A stretch of 64,000 bases of DNA. Source: Dehalogenimonas alkenigignens. GTDB lineage: Bacteria; Chloroflexota; Dehalococcoidia; Dehalococcoidales; Dehalococcoidaceae. Made by a program: the position numbers and the translations under genes. The stretch is from assembly GCF_001466665.1 (NCBI RefSeq), contig NZ_KQ758903.1, forward strand, positions 1,175,684 through 1,239,683, in the 5' to 3' direction. Of this stretch, positions 24,837 to 33,702 are shown piece by piece. The notes under the pieces are model-generated. The model had not been told where the DNA came from. It saw only the letters and a program-made list of their open reading frames with translations, and ran no database searches. The first letter of the stretch is position 1, and every line of letters begins with the position of its first letter.

Positions 24837-26746
24837 ATGGGGGTTTTCCGTATTTGGAGCCGCAGACCATACCGGGCCTCATAAAACGCAATGCGGAACA
24901 ATGGCCGGATAAGGCGGCCATGTGCTACAAGAACCTTGGCGTGTGGCACCGATATACCTGGTCGGACTACTTCAACAAGGTCAAGCATTTTTCGTTAGGT
25001 TTAATAAAGTTAGGTCTTAAACCCGGCGACATCGTTGCCATCATCGGCGATAACGAGCCTGAGTGGTTCTGGGGGGAATTCGCGGTCCAGGCTGCCGGGG
25101 CAATCCCAACCGGCATTTTTGTCGATGCGGTTCCCGATGAAGTGAAGTTCGTGGTGAACCATTCAGGAGCGCGGTTTGCCCTTGCCAACGACCAGGAGCA
25201 GGCTGATAAGTTCTTAGAGATTCGGGACGCCGCGCCGCAGCTGAAAAAAGTCATCTACTGGGATCCCAAGGGCTTGAAGAACTATGACGACCCGCTGCTC
25301 ACCGGATTCCGTGAAGTCGTCGAAATGGGTATGGAGTTTGAAAAAGAACACCCGGGCTTGTTCGAGGAAAACCTGGGAAAAATAAAACCCGCCGACACCG
25401 CCTTCATCTACTATACCTCCGGCACCACCGGTACCCAAAAAGCCGCCATACTGACTCACAAAGCTCTTATCGCCACCGCCTCCGGCTTTGTCACCCGCTA
25501 CCCGCTCGATCAAAAAAGCGACCTGATATCCAACTTCCCGGCTGCCTGGGTCGGCGACAGTTTTTTCGCCACTGTTCCGCATATCCTCTCCGGCGCTCGT
25601 CTAAATTTCCCGGAGGAGCCGGAAACCATCGCTTCGGATACTCGGGAGATAGGGCCGCACTTTGCTATTTATGGACCGCGGCAGTGGGAAGGGATTGTCT
25701 CCGATATCCAGGTCAAGATGATGGACGCCCACCCGTTCAAACGATTGGCTTACAAAGCATTGCTGCCGGTAGGCTACAGAATGGCTGAGGCCAGGTTGTC
25801 CGGCGTAGAGCCTTCTGCGTTCTGGAAAGCGCTCGGGAAAGCGTCTGACGGCGTGATGTTCCGGCCGCTGAAGGATAGATTAGGTCTCTCGCGCGTCCGC
25901 TGGGCGGTCACCGGTTCATCCGTGCTGGCGCTTGATACTTTCAAGCTAATTCACGCCATCGGCATTGAACTGAGGCAGAACTATGCGTCTACCGAGGCAG
26001 GCTTTATCTCCTCCCACGGTCAGGGTGACATCGCCTTCGAGAGCGTCGGCCGGCCGGCCCTTAATACCGAAGTGCGGCTGACCGGTGAAGGTGAACTATA
26101 CGTCCGGTCTGACTGCATGTTCTCCGGGTATTACAAAGACGAGGCCAAAACCAAAGAAAGTTTCGCCCCGGGCGGCTGGTTCCGCACCGGAGATGCGGTT
26201 AATATCAACGAGGCCGGTCACATCGTTTTCCTGGATCGATTGAAGGACATGGGAGAACTGAGGAGCGGGGTGAAATTTGCCCCGCAATATATCGAAGGCC
26301 GCTTGAGGTTTTCGCCGTATATTAAAGACGCCATGGTCCTGGGTGACAAAGAAAAAGATTTTGCCGCGGCCATCATCAACATCGATTTCGCTATGGTTTC
26401 CAAATGGGCGCAAAATCACCATCTGAACTTCACGACCTATGTCGACCTATCGCAGAGGAAAGAAATCGCGGATCTCGTGAATAAGGACATAGCCAGGGTC
26501 AACAGTTTTCTGCCGGAACACTCACGGGTAAGGAAGTTCGTAATACTGCACAAAGAATTCGACCCCGATGAAGCGGAGCTTACCCGCACCCGGAAACTCA
26601 GACGCGGAGCCATGTACCAGCGCTACGCCGACCTTATCGAGGCGATGTACGCCGAGAACAAAGAGGTCAAGGTGGAGGCGCCGGTGACCTACCGTGATGG
26701 GCGTAAGGGCGTAGTGACTACTTCGATAAAGGTGAGGTCACTCTAA
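24824..26746 (+). CDS. long-chain-type acyl-CoA synthetase (AMP-forming)
   Basis: ANL ligase of 640 residues that activates a carboxylic acid to its acyl-CoA via acyl-AMP. The P-loop FIYYTSGTTGTQKAAIL is intact except for the usual Pro, the second motif is NYASTEAGF, and WFRTGDAVNINEAGHIVFLDR marks the hinge. The C-terminal RTRKLRR segment carries basic residues where the catalytic Lys is expected. GTG 24824 is chosen since homologous-looking sequence (PYLEPQTIPGLI) precedes the next possible start, a TTG at 24854. The gene overlaps livH by 1 nt and so is part of the transporter operon. The acid substrate is unknown; aromatic or branched acids are plausible. Confidence 0.87.
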   Translation: MVLIYGGFPYLEPQTIPGLIKRNAEQWPDKAAMCYKNLGVWHRYTWSDYFNKVKHFSLGLIKLGLKPGDIVAIIGDNEPEWFWGEFAVQAAGAIPTGIFVDAVPDEVKFVVNHSGARFALANDQEQADKFLEIRDAAPQLKKVIYWDPKGLKNYDDPLLTGFREVVEMGMEFEKEHPGLFEENLGKIKPADTAFIYYTSGTTGTQKAAILTHKALIATASGFVTRYPLDQKSDLISNFPAAWVGDSFFATVPHILSGARLNFPEEPETIASDTREIGPHFAIYGPRQWEGIVSDIQVKMMDAHPFKRLAYKALLPVGYRMAEARLSGVEPSAFWKALGKASDGVMFRPLKDRLGLSRVRWAVTGSSVLALDTFKLIHAIGIELRQNYASTEAGFISSHGQGDIAFESVGRPALNTEVRLTGEGELYVRSDCMFSGYYKDEAKTKESFAPGGWFRTGDAVNINEAGHIVFLDRLKDMGELRSGVKFAPQYIEGRLRFSPYIKDAMVLGDKEKDFAAAIINIDFAMVSKWAQNHHLNFTTYVDLSQRKEIADLVNKDIARVNSFLPEHSRVRKFVILHKEFDPDEAELTRTRKLRRGAMYQRYADLIEAMYAENKEVKVEAPVTYRDGRKGVVTTSIKVRSL

Positions 26747-27630
26747 TGGCTGACCTGATGCAGTTTGTCCTTACCGGCATCACGGTGGGCCTGGTGTACT
26801 CGCTGATTGCCCTGGGCTTCACCTTCATCTGGAAATCCTCGTCTGTGGCCAACCTCGCCCTCGGGCAGATGGTGTTGCTCTTTTCCTGGATCGCCTATGG
26901 CACTATGGAGCAGGCTGGACTGCCGTTCTGGGCCGGACTGCCGGTGACCATCGCCGCCGCGGCCGGATTGGGCTGGGTACTCGAGCGCGTCGTGCTGCGA
27001 CCGTTAATCGGTCAACCCATACTCTCACTCATCACCGTTACTCTTGGAGTAGCCTTCCTGTTTGAAGGCCTGGTCGCCATGTTCTGGCCTATTTCCACCG
27101 CCGCAATGCCGGACTTCATCCCGGACGAGCCGGTACAGATACTTGGAGCGGTTGTCTCCCAGGAATACCTCTGGGCGGCCGGCATCGCCCTGGTACTTTT
27201 CATACTGGTCAGCATCTTCTTCCGCTATCACAAGATGGGCGTGGCTATGCGCGCCACCGCCGACGACCAGATGGCGGTCTGGGCTTGCGGCATTCCGGTG
27301 ACCAAAATATTCTCCGTTTCCTGGATGTTCGCCGGAGCGCTGGCGGCTATCGGCGGCGTACTGATGAGTTCCATCGGCGGCATTACTCACGGCCTCGTCG
27401 AAACCGGGCTTAAGTCGTTTTCGGTGGTCATCCTCGGAGGGCTGGACTCTTTCCTCGGGGCTATCGTCGCCGGTCCAATAATCGGACTGGCGGAAAACCT
27501 GGGCGGCGGCTATTTGACCGAATTGACCTGGTCAGGCGTTAAAGATGTCATCCCGTTTATCATTATCGTCATCGTACTCTTCATCAAGCCTTATGGTTTG
27601 TTCGGTCAGGAACGCATCGAGAGGATATGA
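26746..27630 (+). CDS. livH: branched-chain amino acid-type ABC transporter permease LivH
   Basis: Integral membrane permease of 294 residues in the LivH family with about eight hydrophobic segments. Family features include VGLVYSLIALGFTFIWKSS near the start, GQMVLLFSWIAY, and the loop GVAMRATADDQMAVWACGIP followed by GGVLMSSIGGITHG. The ATG overlaps the ligase stop by 1 nt (TAATG). With LivM it would form the channel of a HAAT-type importer for amino acids, amides, urea or short carboxylates. Confidence 0.93.
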   Translation: MADLMQFVLTGITVGLVYSLIALGFTFIWKSSSVANLALGQMVLLFSWIAYGTMEQAGLPFWAGLPVTIAAAAGLGWVLERVVLRPLIGQPILSLITVTLGVAFLFEGLVAMFWPISTAAMPDFIPDEPVQILGAVVSQEYLWAAGIALVLFILVSIFFRYHKMGVAMRATADDQMAVWACGIPVTKIFSVSWMFAGALAAIGGVLMSSIGGITHGLVETGLKSFSVVILGGLDSFLGAIVAGPIIGLAENLGGGYLTELTWSGVKDVIPFIIIVIVLFIKPYGLFGQERIERI

Positions 27631-27666
27631 GGTTTTGTCAATCGTTTTGAAACGGCGGGATGTAAT

Positions 27667-28719
27667 ATGAGCGGCGGGCTGCCCTGCGGGACTCGGAACT
27701 TCAGCTATGCCGCCGATATGGCCATTTTCCGGACCAAGACCCATTGGGCCCTGCTGATTATCGGCCTCATAGTGCTGTTTACCGCGCCGTTGTACCTGTC
27801 AGTCTATTGGCTGGGCGTGGTCAATCTCATCGGCATCACCATCATCGCCGCCACCGGCCTCAACCTCCTCACCGGTTATTGCGGCCAGCTCTCGGTCGGT
27901 CACGCCGGCTTCATCGCCGTGGGCGCCTTCACCTCAGCGGTGCTGACCTCCCGCCTGGAACTGCCTTTTCTGGTCGCCCTGCCTGCCGCGGGGCTGCTGG
28001 CAGGCGGCATCGGTATAATTTTCGGCGTCGCTTCTCTGAGGGTCAAGGGTTTTTATCTGGCGATTTCGACCATCGCCGCCCAGATCATCATCATCTGGGT
28101 GATAAATCACCTAAGTATCACCGGCGGTTTCCTGGGCATGAGTGTGCCGCGTGCTGAAATCTTCGGAATCACTTTCCGGTCGCCGCAAAGCCTGTTTTTC
28201 CTGATCATGATTGCTGTTGTTATAGTAATCTTTTTCGCCAAGAACCTGGCGAGGACGCGCATTGGCCGGGCTTTCGTGGCAGTGCGGGACAATGATCTGG
28301 CCGCTGAAGTCATGGGTATCAACCTCTTCCGCTATAAACTTATCGCCTTTTTCATAGGCTGCTTTTTGGCCGGTATCGCCGGCTCGCTGACCGCTCACTG
28401 GATTGGATTTGTGTCAACTGAGCATTTCTCAATCACCGACTCCATTTTGTATGTAGGCATGATTATTATCGGCGGGGCCGGGACAACACTCGGCCCGATA
28501 CTGGGTGCCGTTGCCATTCGCTTGCTTCAGCAGGGCGTTACTTATATTTCCACGCCTTTAGCCGGAATCGACTGGTTGCCGCCCGGCTTCACTGCAGGTT
28601 TGGCGCCTTTTACCTTCGGCCTGGTTATCGTGCTTTTCCTGGTACTTGAACCGCGGGGATTGGCCCATCGCTGGAATCTCTTCAAAGCCTCCTACCGGCT
28701 GTGGCCTTTTTCATACTGA
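27667..28719 (+). CDS. livM: branched-chain amino acid-type ABC transporter permease LivM
   Basis: Second permease, 350 residues, LivM family. Hydrophobic segments alternate with the conserved TGLNLLTGYCGQLSVGHAGF region and the EAA-like loop GRAFVAVRDNDLAAEVMGIN. It follows livH by 36 nt. An alternative start is the internal ATG at 27718 (MAIFRTKTHW), since the first 17 residues are hydrophilic and not family-typical. Confidence 0.93.
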   Translation: MSGGLPCGTRNFSYAADMAIFRTKTHWALLIIGLIVLFTAPLYLSVYWLGVVNLIGITIIAATGLNLLTGYCGQLSVGHAGFIAVGAFTSAVLTSRLELPFLVALPAAGLLAGGIGIIFGVASLRVKGFYLAISTIAAQIIIIWVINHLSITGGFLGMSVPRAEIFGITFRSPQSLFFLIMIAVVIVIFFAKNLARTRIGRAFVAVRDNDLAAEVMGINLFRYKLIAFFIGCFLAGIAGSLTAHWIGFVSTEHFSITDSILYVGMIIIGGAGTTLGPILGAVAIRLLQQGVTYISTPLAGIDWLPPGFTAGLAPFTFGLVIVLFLVLEPRGLAHRWNLFKASYRLWPFSY

Positions 28720-28788
28720 CGGTAGGGGAGGATAGGTATATGTGAGGCGTAAAAAGCGGTATTCGGGGAAAATATACGGAGGGATGAG

Positions 28789-30066
28789 ATGAAAGGAAAC
28801 AGTTTAGCGCGTAAACTCTCGGTCATTTTACTTACGGTTATTGTAGCCGGCCTGCCGGTACTGACGGCCGGTTGCGACGACAACGGCGGCGGTCAAACAA
28901 CCGCGCCTACCAGTACTGTCAAACAGCCGCTGAAGATCGGCATCATGTACCCCCAAACGGGCGTAGCGGCGGCCAAAGGGCAGCCCATGGCCGCCGGCGT
29001 TCTGGATGCCATCAAATATATCAACGAGGAAAAGGGCGGGGTTCTCGGGCACCAGATTGAAGTCATCTCCCGCGATAACGGTTATGACGCGGCTAAGGCA
29101 ACCACCATAATCAACGAATTCATTTCCAGCAAGGCCTTGCTGTTCACCACCCAGGCCTCGGCAATGATGTCGGTGGTGATGGGCATTGCCAACGAAGCGA
29201 GTCTGCCCGGTTTCACTGTCTTCTCAGCCCCGTCGATCACGCAACCGGCCAAACACATTTACGCCCAGATGCCGGACTACGGGGACGGCTGGGCGATCTT
29301 TGCGGACTACTACATGAAGAACGTTTGGAAGGGCACCGGAAAGCCCAAAATGGCGCTGATGCTCCTTAATAATTCTACCGGGTATGGCGCCAAAGACGCC
29401 GCCGATAAACTGGCGGCCACCATGGGTATCGAAATAGTAGCCGTCGAGGAGCATACTTCGACCACAGCCAACGAAATTGAGGCCCTCACCCGCATCGCCG
29501 CCAAGAACCCGGATGTGATCTTCATCTCCAGCACGCCGCAGCCCACTTCTATAATTGTCAAAGGTATCCGCGACATCCAGGCGACCGGAAAATTTGCCGG
29601 ATTAACCATCGGCTGCGGCCACGCTTCCTATACCAGTCAGCTCGTCGACCTGGCCGGCGCGGCCAAAGTCGAGGGCGTCTACGGCGTCTTCCCCACCGTG
29701 AGCTGGGGCGAGAACGTTGCCGGCATGGCCAAGATGACAGAGTATGTCAACAAATATCATCCGGACTTCAAAAACAACATGGACTATATTACCGCCTGGG
29801 CTGAGGGGCTTTTGATCGCCAAAATCCTGGAAACGGCCATTCAGAATACCCCCGGCGGGGCGGCCAACCTGACTCCGGCCAATGTGGAGAAGTACGGTTT
29901 CCAGATGCTAAACTACGACGTTGAGGGGTTGCACGGCCCGGTTAAATACACTCCCGGCGACAACCGCCTCTCCAAAGGCATGCGTGTTTTCCAGGTCAAG
30001 AGCGGCGTCATCACCGCTATCTCCAACTGGATTAATGCCGCCTACATCGACTACGGGTTAAAGTAA
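28789..30066 (+). CDS. livJ: ABC transporter substrate-binding lipoprotein (LivJ/K family)
   Basis: Extracellular solute-binding protein of 425 residues, type I periplasmic-binding fold. The signal ends in the lipobox LTAGC (Cys near 29), so it is membrane-anchored. The mature part starts with KIGIMYPQTGVAAAKGQPM, as in LivJ-like receptors, and has GFTVFSAPSITQPAKHIYAQ in the hinge region. The ATG follows GGAGGGATG. The ligand cannot be read from sequence; the two co-transcribed CoA ligases make a carboxylic acid more likely than an amino acid. A strong hairpin follows the gene. Confidence 0.92.
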   Translation: MKGNSLARKLSVILLTVIVAGLPVLTAGCDDNGGGQTTAPTSTVKQPLKIGIMYPQTGVAAAKGQPMAAGVLDAIKYINEEKGGVLGHQIEVISRDNGYDAAKATTIINEFISSKALLFTTQASAMMSVVMGIANEASLPGFTVFSAPSITQPAKHIYAQMPDYGDGWAIFADYYMKNVWKGTGKPKMALMLLNNSTGYGAKDAADKLAATMGIEIVAVEEHTSTTANEIEALTRIAAKNPDVIFISSTPQPTSIIVKGIRDIQATGKFAGLTIGCGHASYTSQLVDLAGAAKVEGVYGVFPTVSWGENVAGMAKMTEYVNKYHPDFKNNMDYITAWAEGLLIAKILETAIQNTPGGAANLTPANVEKYGFQMLNYDVEGLHGPVKYTPGDNRLSKGMRVFQVKSGVITAISNWINAAYIDYGLK

Positions 30067-30074
30067 GATTTACA

Positions 30075-30106
30075 TCGGCGGTGGGGGCGAAAGTCCCCAC
30101 CGCCGA
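30075..30106 (+). other. intercistronic 12-bp hairpin between livJ and livF
   Basis: TCGGCGGTGGGG (30075-30086) pairs perfectly with CCCCACCGCCGA (30095-30106), 8-nt loop GCGAAAGT, with no U-tract. Such hairpins after binding-protein genes usually stabilise the upstream mRNA and lower expression of the downstream part. Confidence 0.7.
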
Positions 30107-30115
30107 AAGGCAGCA

Positions 30116-30907
30116 ATGCTCAAGCTCAACAATATCGAGGTCGCTTACCTCAACGTCATCCGTGTGCTGCACGGGGTGTCACTCTCGGTGCCTGACGGGC
30201 AAATCGTCACTTTGCTCGGCGCCAACGGCGCCGGTAAGACGACGACCCTGAAGGCTATCTCCGGCTTGCTGCACGTGGAAGAAGGCGATGTCACCGACGG
30301 CAACATTGAATGGAACGGCGAGCGCATTGACAGGAAAAACGCCGAATATATCGGGCGGCTGGGCATCGTCCAGGCGCTGGAAGGCCGCCGTGTTTTTGAG
30401 CACCTTACCGCTGAGGAGAATTTGCTTGTGGGCGCCTTCCACCGCAAGGACCGCAAAGAAGTTAAAAACGATCTGGAGATGGTCTACAATTACTTCTCGC
30501 GTCTCCGCAACCTGCGCAACAACACCGCCGGCTACCTCTCAGGCGGCGAGCAGCAGATGGTGGTTATCGGCCGGGCGATGATGGCGCGCCCCAAGCTCAT
30601 GATGCTGGACGAACCTTCTTTGGGCCTGGCGCCTCTAATGGTGGACGAGATATATTCCATCATCCGCCGGTTCAATGAAGAACAGCAGACATCGGTGCTC
30701 CTTGTCGAGCAGAACGTCCGCATCGCCCTGTCCATCGCCCATTACGGGTATGTCATGGAAAACGGGCGGGTGGTGCTGGACGGCACTGCGGACTTTCTTA
30801 AAAACAACGAGGATGTTAAAGAGTTCTATATGGGCCTGTCGGCGGTGGGCAAGCGTAAGAGCTACCGCGACGTCAAACACTATAAGCGGCGCAAGCGCTG
30901 GCTGTAA
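30116..30907 (+). CDS. livF: ABC transporter ATPase LivF
   Basis: ATPase subunit of 263 residues. Walker A GANGAGKTTT, Q-loop in GIVQALEGRRVFEHLTAEENL, signature YLSGGEQQM, Walker B KLMMLDEPSLGLAP and the H-loop region LLVEQNVRIAL are all intact. The basic C-terminal tail (KRKSYRDVKHYKRRKRW) is longer than in E. coli LivF. In most genomes livF and livG are adjacent; here paaK separates them. Confidence 0.94.
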   Translation: MLKLNNIEVAYLNVIRVLHGVSLSVPDGQIVTLLGANGAGKTTTLKAISGLLHVEEGDVTDGNIEWNGERIDRKNAEYIGRLGIVQALEGRRVFEHLTAEENLLVGAFHRKDRKEVKNDLEMVYNYFSRLRNLRNNTAGYLSGGEQQMVVIGRAMMARPKLMMLDEPSLGLAPLMVDEIYSIIRRFNEEQQTSVLLVEQNVRIALSIAHYGYVMENGRVVLDGTADFLKNNEDVKEFYMGLSAVGKRKSYRDVKHYKRRKRWL

Positions 30908-30922
30908 ATTAGAAAAACAAGA

Positions 30923-32206
30923 ATGACAGTAACAAAAACAGACCTGCATTACGATAAATTAGAATCAATGACCGCGTCCGAAAGGCAGGCGTATCTCGAT
31001 GCCCGGCTGGTCAAGGCCGTGGCTCGCGCCTACCGGGGGGCGCCCGGAGCTCGGGAGATGTTGAACCAGGCCGGGGTTAAGCCGTCGCAAATCAAAACCG
31101 CGGCTGACCTGGAAAAACTGCCGATCACCCGCAAGACCGATCTCATTGAAAAACAAAAACAAAATCCGCCGTACGGCGGCTACTACATCGGTCAGCTCGA
31201 AGAGATCGAGCGCGTCTTTATCTCACCGGGTCCCGTTTACGAACCGCTTCATTCCTCGCGTATCAAGTGGTTCGCCAGGAGCTTTTGGGCGGCTGGCTTT
31301 CGCCGGGGCGACGTGGCTATCAATACCTTCACCTACCACCTGTCACCCGCGGGTACCCTTTTCGGCGAGGCACTGCGGCACTGCGGCGCCACCGTAGTCG
31401 TAGCCGGCGCCGGCAATACCGAGATCCACTTGAGGACGATGAAAGACCTCGGCGTGACCGGATTCGTCGGCACCCCCAGCTACTTGATGGGCTTGATCAA
31501 TAAAATCGAAGAAACCGGCGGAAATTTCAGGAAGGACTTCAAAGTCAATAAAGCCTGGTTTACCGGCGAGATGCTGTCGCCTTCAGTGCGCCGAATTCTG
31601 GAACAAGACTATTGCGTGGATACTCGCCAGGCTTACGCCGTAACCGAACCCGGAGGGGCGCTGGCATATGAATGCTCTCAGAAATCAGGGCTGCACTTAA
31701 TGGACGACTATCTGATCGAGATAGTCGATCCGGCCACCGGTAAACAAATGCTCCCGGGTGATGTGGGCGAAGTGGTGGTGACACCTTTACATAATCCGCA
31801 CTGGGGCCTCCTGCGTTTTGGTACAGGAGATCTGTCGCGACTGGTCACGGATAAATGCGCCTGCGGGCGTACGGCGCCCAAACTGGCCGGTTTGCTGGGG
31901 CGCACCGGCGAGGCGGTCAAGGTACGCGGCATGTTCATCGTGCCCAAGCAGGTAGAAGCTGCTTTGGCGGCCGTCGACCACGCCGGGAAATTCCAGATTA
32001 TCGTCCGGCGCGAAAGCAATCGAGATCTAATGACCCTCAGGTTAGAACTTAAACCTGGCACCATCGATTCCAACGAACTGCGCCAGCGCATCGGGCAGGC
32101 TTTCCAAAACGCCTGCGTTGTGAAGCTGGATCATTTGGAATTGGCCCCAGCAGGGTCCATTCCAACGGACGCTAAAACCGTTGTGGATGAACGGAAGTGG
32201 GATTAG
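30923..32206 (+). CDS. paaK: phenylacetate-CoA ligase-like enzyme
   Basis: AMP-forming ligase of 427 residues in the PaaK branch of the ANL superfamily, which makes aryl-CoA thioesters. The family core is seen in YEPLHSSRIKWFARSFWAAG, VGTPSYLMGLINK, YAVTEPGGALAYEC and the C-terminal GMFIVPKQVEAAL. Motifs are partly divergent: the phosphate loop, usually SSGTTG, is replaced by SPGPVYEPLHSS, so activity should be tested. It lies between livF and livG with short gaps, which ties it to the transporter. Substrate is likely an aromatic or other hydrophobic acid, by inference. Confidence 0.82.
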   Translation: MTVTKTDLHYDKLESMTASERQAYLDARLVKAVARAYRGAPGAREMLNQAGVKPSQIKTAADLEKLPITRKTDLIEKQKQNPPYGGYYIGQLEEIERVFISPGPVYEPLHSSRIKWFARSFWAAGFRRGDVAINTFTYHLSPAGTLFGEALRHCGATVVVAGAGNTEIHLRTMKDLGVTGFVGTPSYLMGLINKIEETGGNFRKDFKVNKAWFTGEMLSPSVRRILEQDYCVDTRQAYAVTEPGGALAYECSQKSGLHLMDDYLIEIVDPATGKQMLPGDVGEVVVTPLHNPHWGLLRFGTGDLSRLVTDKCACGRTAPKLAGLLGRTGEAVKVRGMFIVPKQVEAALAAVDHAGKFQIIVRRESNRDLMTLRLELKPGTIDSNELRQRIGQAFQNACVVKLDHLELAPAGSIPTDAKTVVDERKWD

Positions 32207-32207
32207 A

Positions 32208-33071
32208 ATGACCGGACCTGCCGAACAGACTGCAGTGGAAACTGAAAAAGCGATTGAAAAACCGGTTATAGTAAGCCTGAAAAACCTGACACTGTCCTTC
32301 GGCGGCATCACCGCGTTGAAGGACGTTTCGGTAGACATCCGGGCTAATGAAATACTGGCCATTATCGGCCCTAACGGCGCCGGCAAGACCTGTCTCCTGA
32401 ACTGTCTCAACGGCTTTTACAAGCCCCAAAAGGGGCAGATACTATTCGAAGGCAAGAACATCACCCGCATCCGGCCGGACAGGGCGGCGCAGATGGGGTT
32501 GGCCCGAACTTTTCAGAACATCGAACTGTTCTCCGGGCTGACCACGCTGGAAAACGCCATGGCCGCCCGCCACGTCTTCATGAAGCAGAATTTACTGACC
32601 GGGGGGATATACTTCGGCCCGGCTCACGTTGAAGAGATCCGCCACCGGCGCATTGTCGAGGATATCATTGATTTCCTGGAAATCGAGGCCGTCCGCCATC
32701 ATGTGGTAGCCACACTGCCGTACGGCATGAGGAAGCGCATCGAACTCGCCCGCGCCCTGGCCTTGGAACCAAAGGTGTTGCTGCTGGACGAACCTATGGC
32801 TGGCATGAATACCGAAGAAAAAGAGGACATCGCCCGTTTTATTGTCGACATCTTCGAGGGGCAGGGCGAGACTTATCCCGACACCCCGGTCCTCCGCGAC
32901 GGCGTGCGCGCCATCGTCCTGATCGAGCACGACATGGGCGTGGTCATGGATTTGGCTGACCGCATCGTGGTGCTGGATTTTGGGCGCAAGATCGCTGAGG
33001 GAACGCCTGAAGAAATCCGGAACAATCCGCAGGTGATCTCGGCTTATCTGGGTGAGAGCGCTACAAGATAG
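32208..33071 (+). CDS. livG: ABC transporter ATPase LivG
   Basis: ATPase subunit of 287 residues. After a 25-residue hydrophilic leader, NLTLSFGGITALKDVSVDI begins the nucleotide-binding domain: Walker A IGPNGAGKTCLLN, the LivG-type ARTFQNIELFSGLTTLENAM, and Walker B VLLLDEPMAGMN. The signature motif, normally LSxGxQ, reads LPYGMRKRIELARAL, which is within LivG variation. ATG 32208 is used because it directly follows the paaK stop; it closes the operon. Confidence 0.93.
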   Translation: MTGPAEQTAVETEKAIEKPVIVSLKNLTLSFGGITALKDVSVDIRANEILAIIGPNGAGKTCLLNCLNGFYKPQKGQILFEGKNITRIRPDRAAQMGLARTFQNIELFSGLTTLENAMAARHVFMKQNLLTGGIYFGPAHVEEIRHRRIVEDIIDFLEIEAVRHHVVATLPYGMRKRIELARALALEPKVLLLDEPMAGMNTEEKEDIARFIVDIFEGQGETYPDTPVLRDGVRAIVLIEHDMGVVMDLADRIVVLDFGRKIAEGTPEEIRNNPQVISAYLGESATR

Positions 33072-33085
33072 ATTCCTGCCGTGAC

Positions 33086-33346
33086 CTAGGATTTGGGCAG
33101 TTCTTCAGCCATTATTTTATCGCGGTAATCGGTTACCTGCCGGCAGAGCGGGCCGCCGCATTCGGGCATGATGCCTGTTTTCCTGGTTCTTTTCTTGGTC
33201 CCGGCCTGTGTCCCGGCGTCGGCGCTGAATCTGGGGTAGCTGGCACAGCGGGCTGAGCCGTCCGGGTAGACCATTATGGTGATCTCTTCTCCCACGGCGT
33301 CGCATTTAACAGTGGTGGCAGTTACCTGCCAGTCTGGCTGGGGCAT
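33086..33346 (-). CDS. small hypothetical protein with cysteines
   Basis: Unrecognised protein of 86 residues. It has Cys near 14 (VKCDAVGEE), a second in ARCASYP, and a pair in MPECGGPLCRQV, so metal binding is possible. The central part is Lys/Arg/Thr-rich. I place the start at ATG 33346, which is 7 nt after a TATAAT box and has no Shine-Dalgarno site; an ATG at 33355 overlaps that box and would not be transcribed. Convergent with livG. Confidence 0.6.
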   Translation of the reverse strand: MPQPDWQVTATTVKCDAVGEEITIMVYPDGSARCASYPRFSADAGTQAGTKKRTRKTGIMPECGGPLCRQVTDYRDKIMAEELPKS

Positions 33347-33352
33347 GGCACG

Positions 33353-33358
33353 CATTAT
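33353..33358 (-). promoter_or_regulatory. -10 box of a predicted leaderless gene
   Basis: Minus-strand TATAAT preceded by TGA (extended -10), 7 nt before ATG 33346. Confidence 0.45.
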
Positions 33359-33451
33359 ATCACACCGACGTTTGCCGTAGGAATTGTGCTGCGAGCTAAC
33401 GTTTGCCGGGCAGAAGCGTTATAGATATTGAAAACATTTTCATAACTGGCT

Positions 33452-33697
33452 ATGGAAAACGCTGTGAAACGTACCGGATCAAACTCTCAACAGGCAATCG
33501 CTGCGCCGGTGGCGGACTTTGAAAACAGCGTGTCAGCAATGATCGGCGGGCTGCTGGCGTTCGGTCTGGCGCTCGGCGGTTACACCCTGGGATATGCCTC
33601 CCCGGCGGTACAATGGATCTGTACCGGCGTCCTTGGATTGCTCGGTTCAGTTCTATTGGGGTCGGGGCTGCGGGGGATCCTTAAGAGCAGGCGCTAA
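33452..33697 (+). CDS. small predicted membrane protein
   Basis: Hypothetical protein of 81 residues with a hydrophilic N-terminus and two hydrophobic segments (about 29-50, AMIGGLLAFGLALGGYTLGY, and 56-73, ICTGVLGLLGSVLLGSGL), then a basic end. No Shine-Dalgarno site is visible. No family recognised. Confidence 0.55.
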   Translation: MENAVKRTGSNSQQAIAAPVADFENSVSAMIGGLLAFGLALGGYTLGYASPAVQWICTGVLGLLGSVLLGSGLRGILKSRR

Positions 33698-33702
33698 GTC
33701 CG

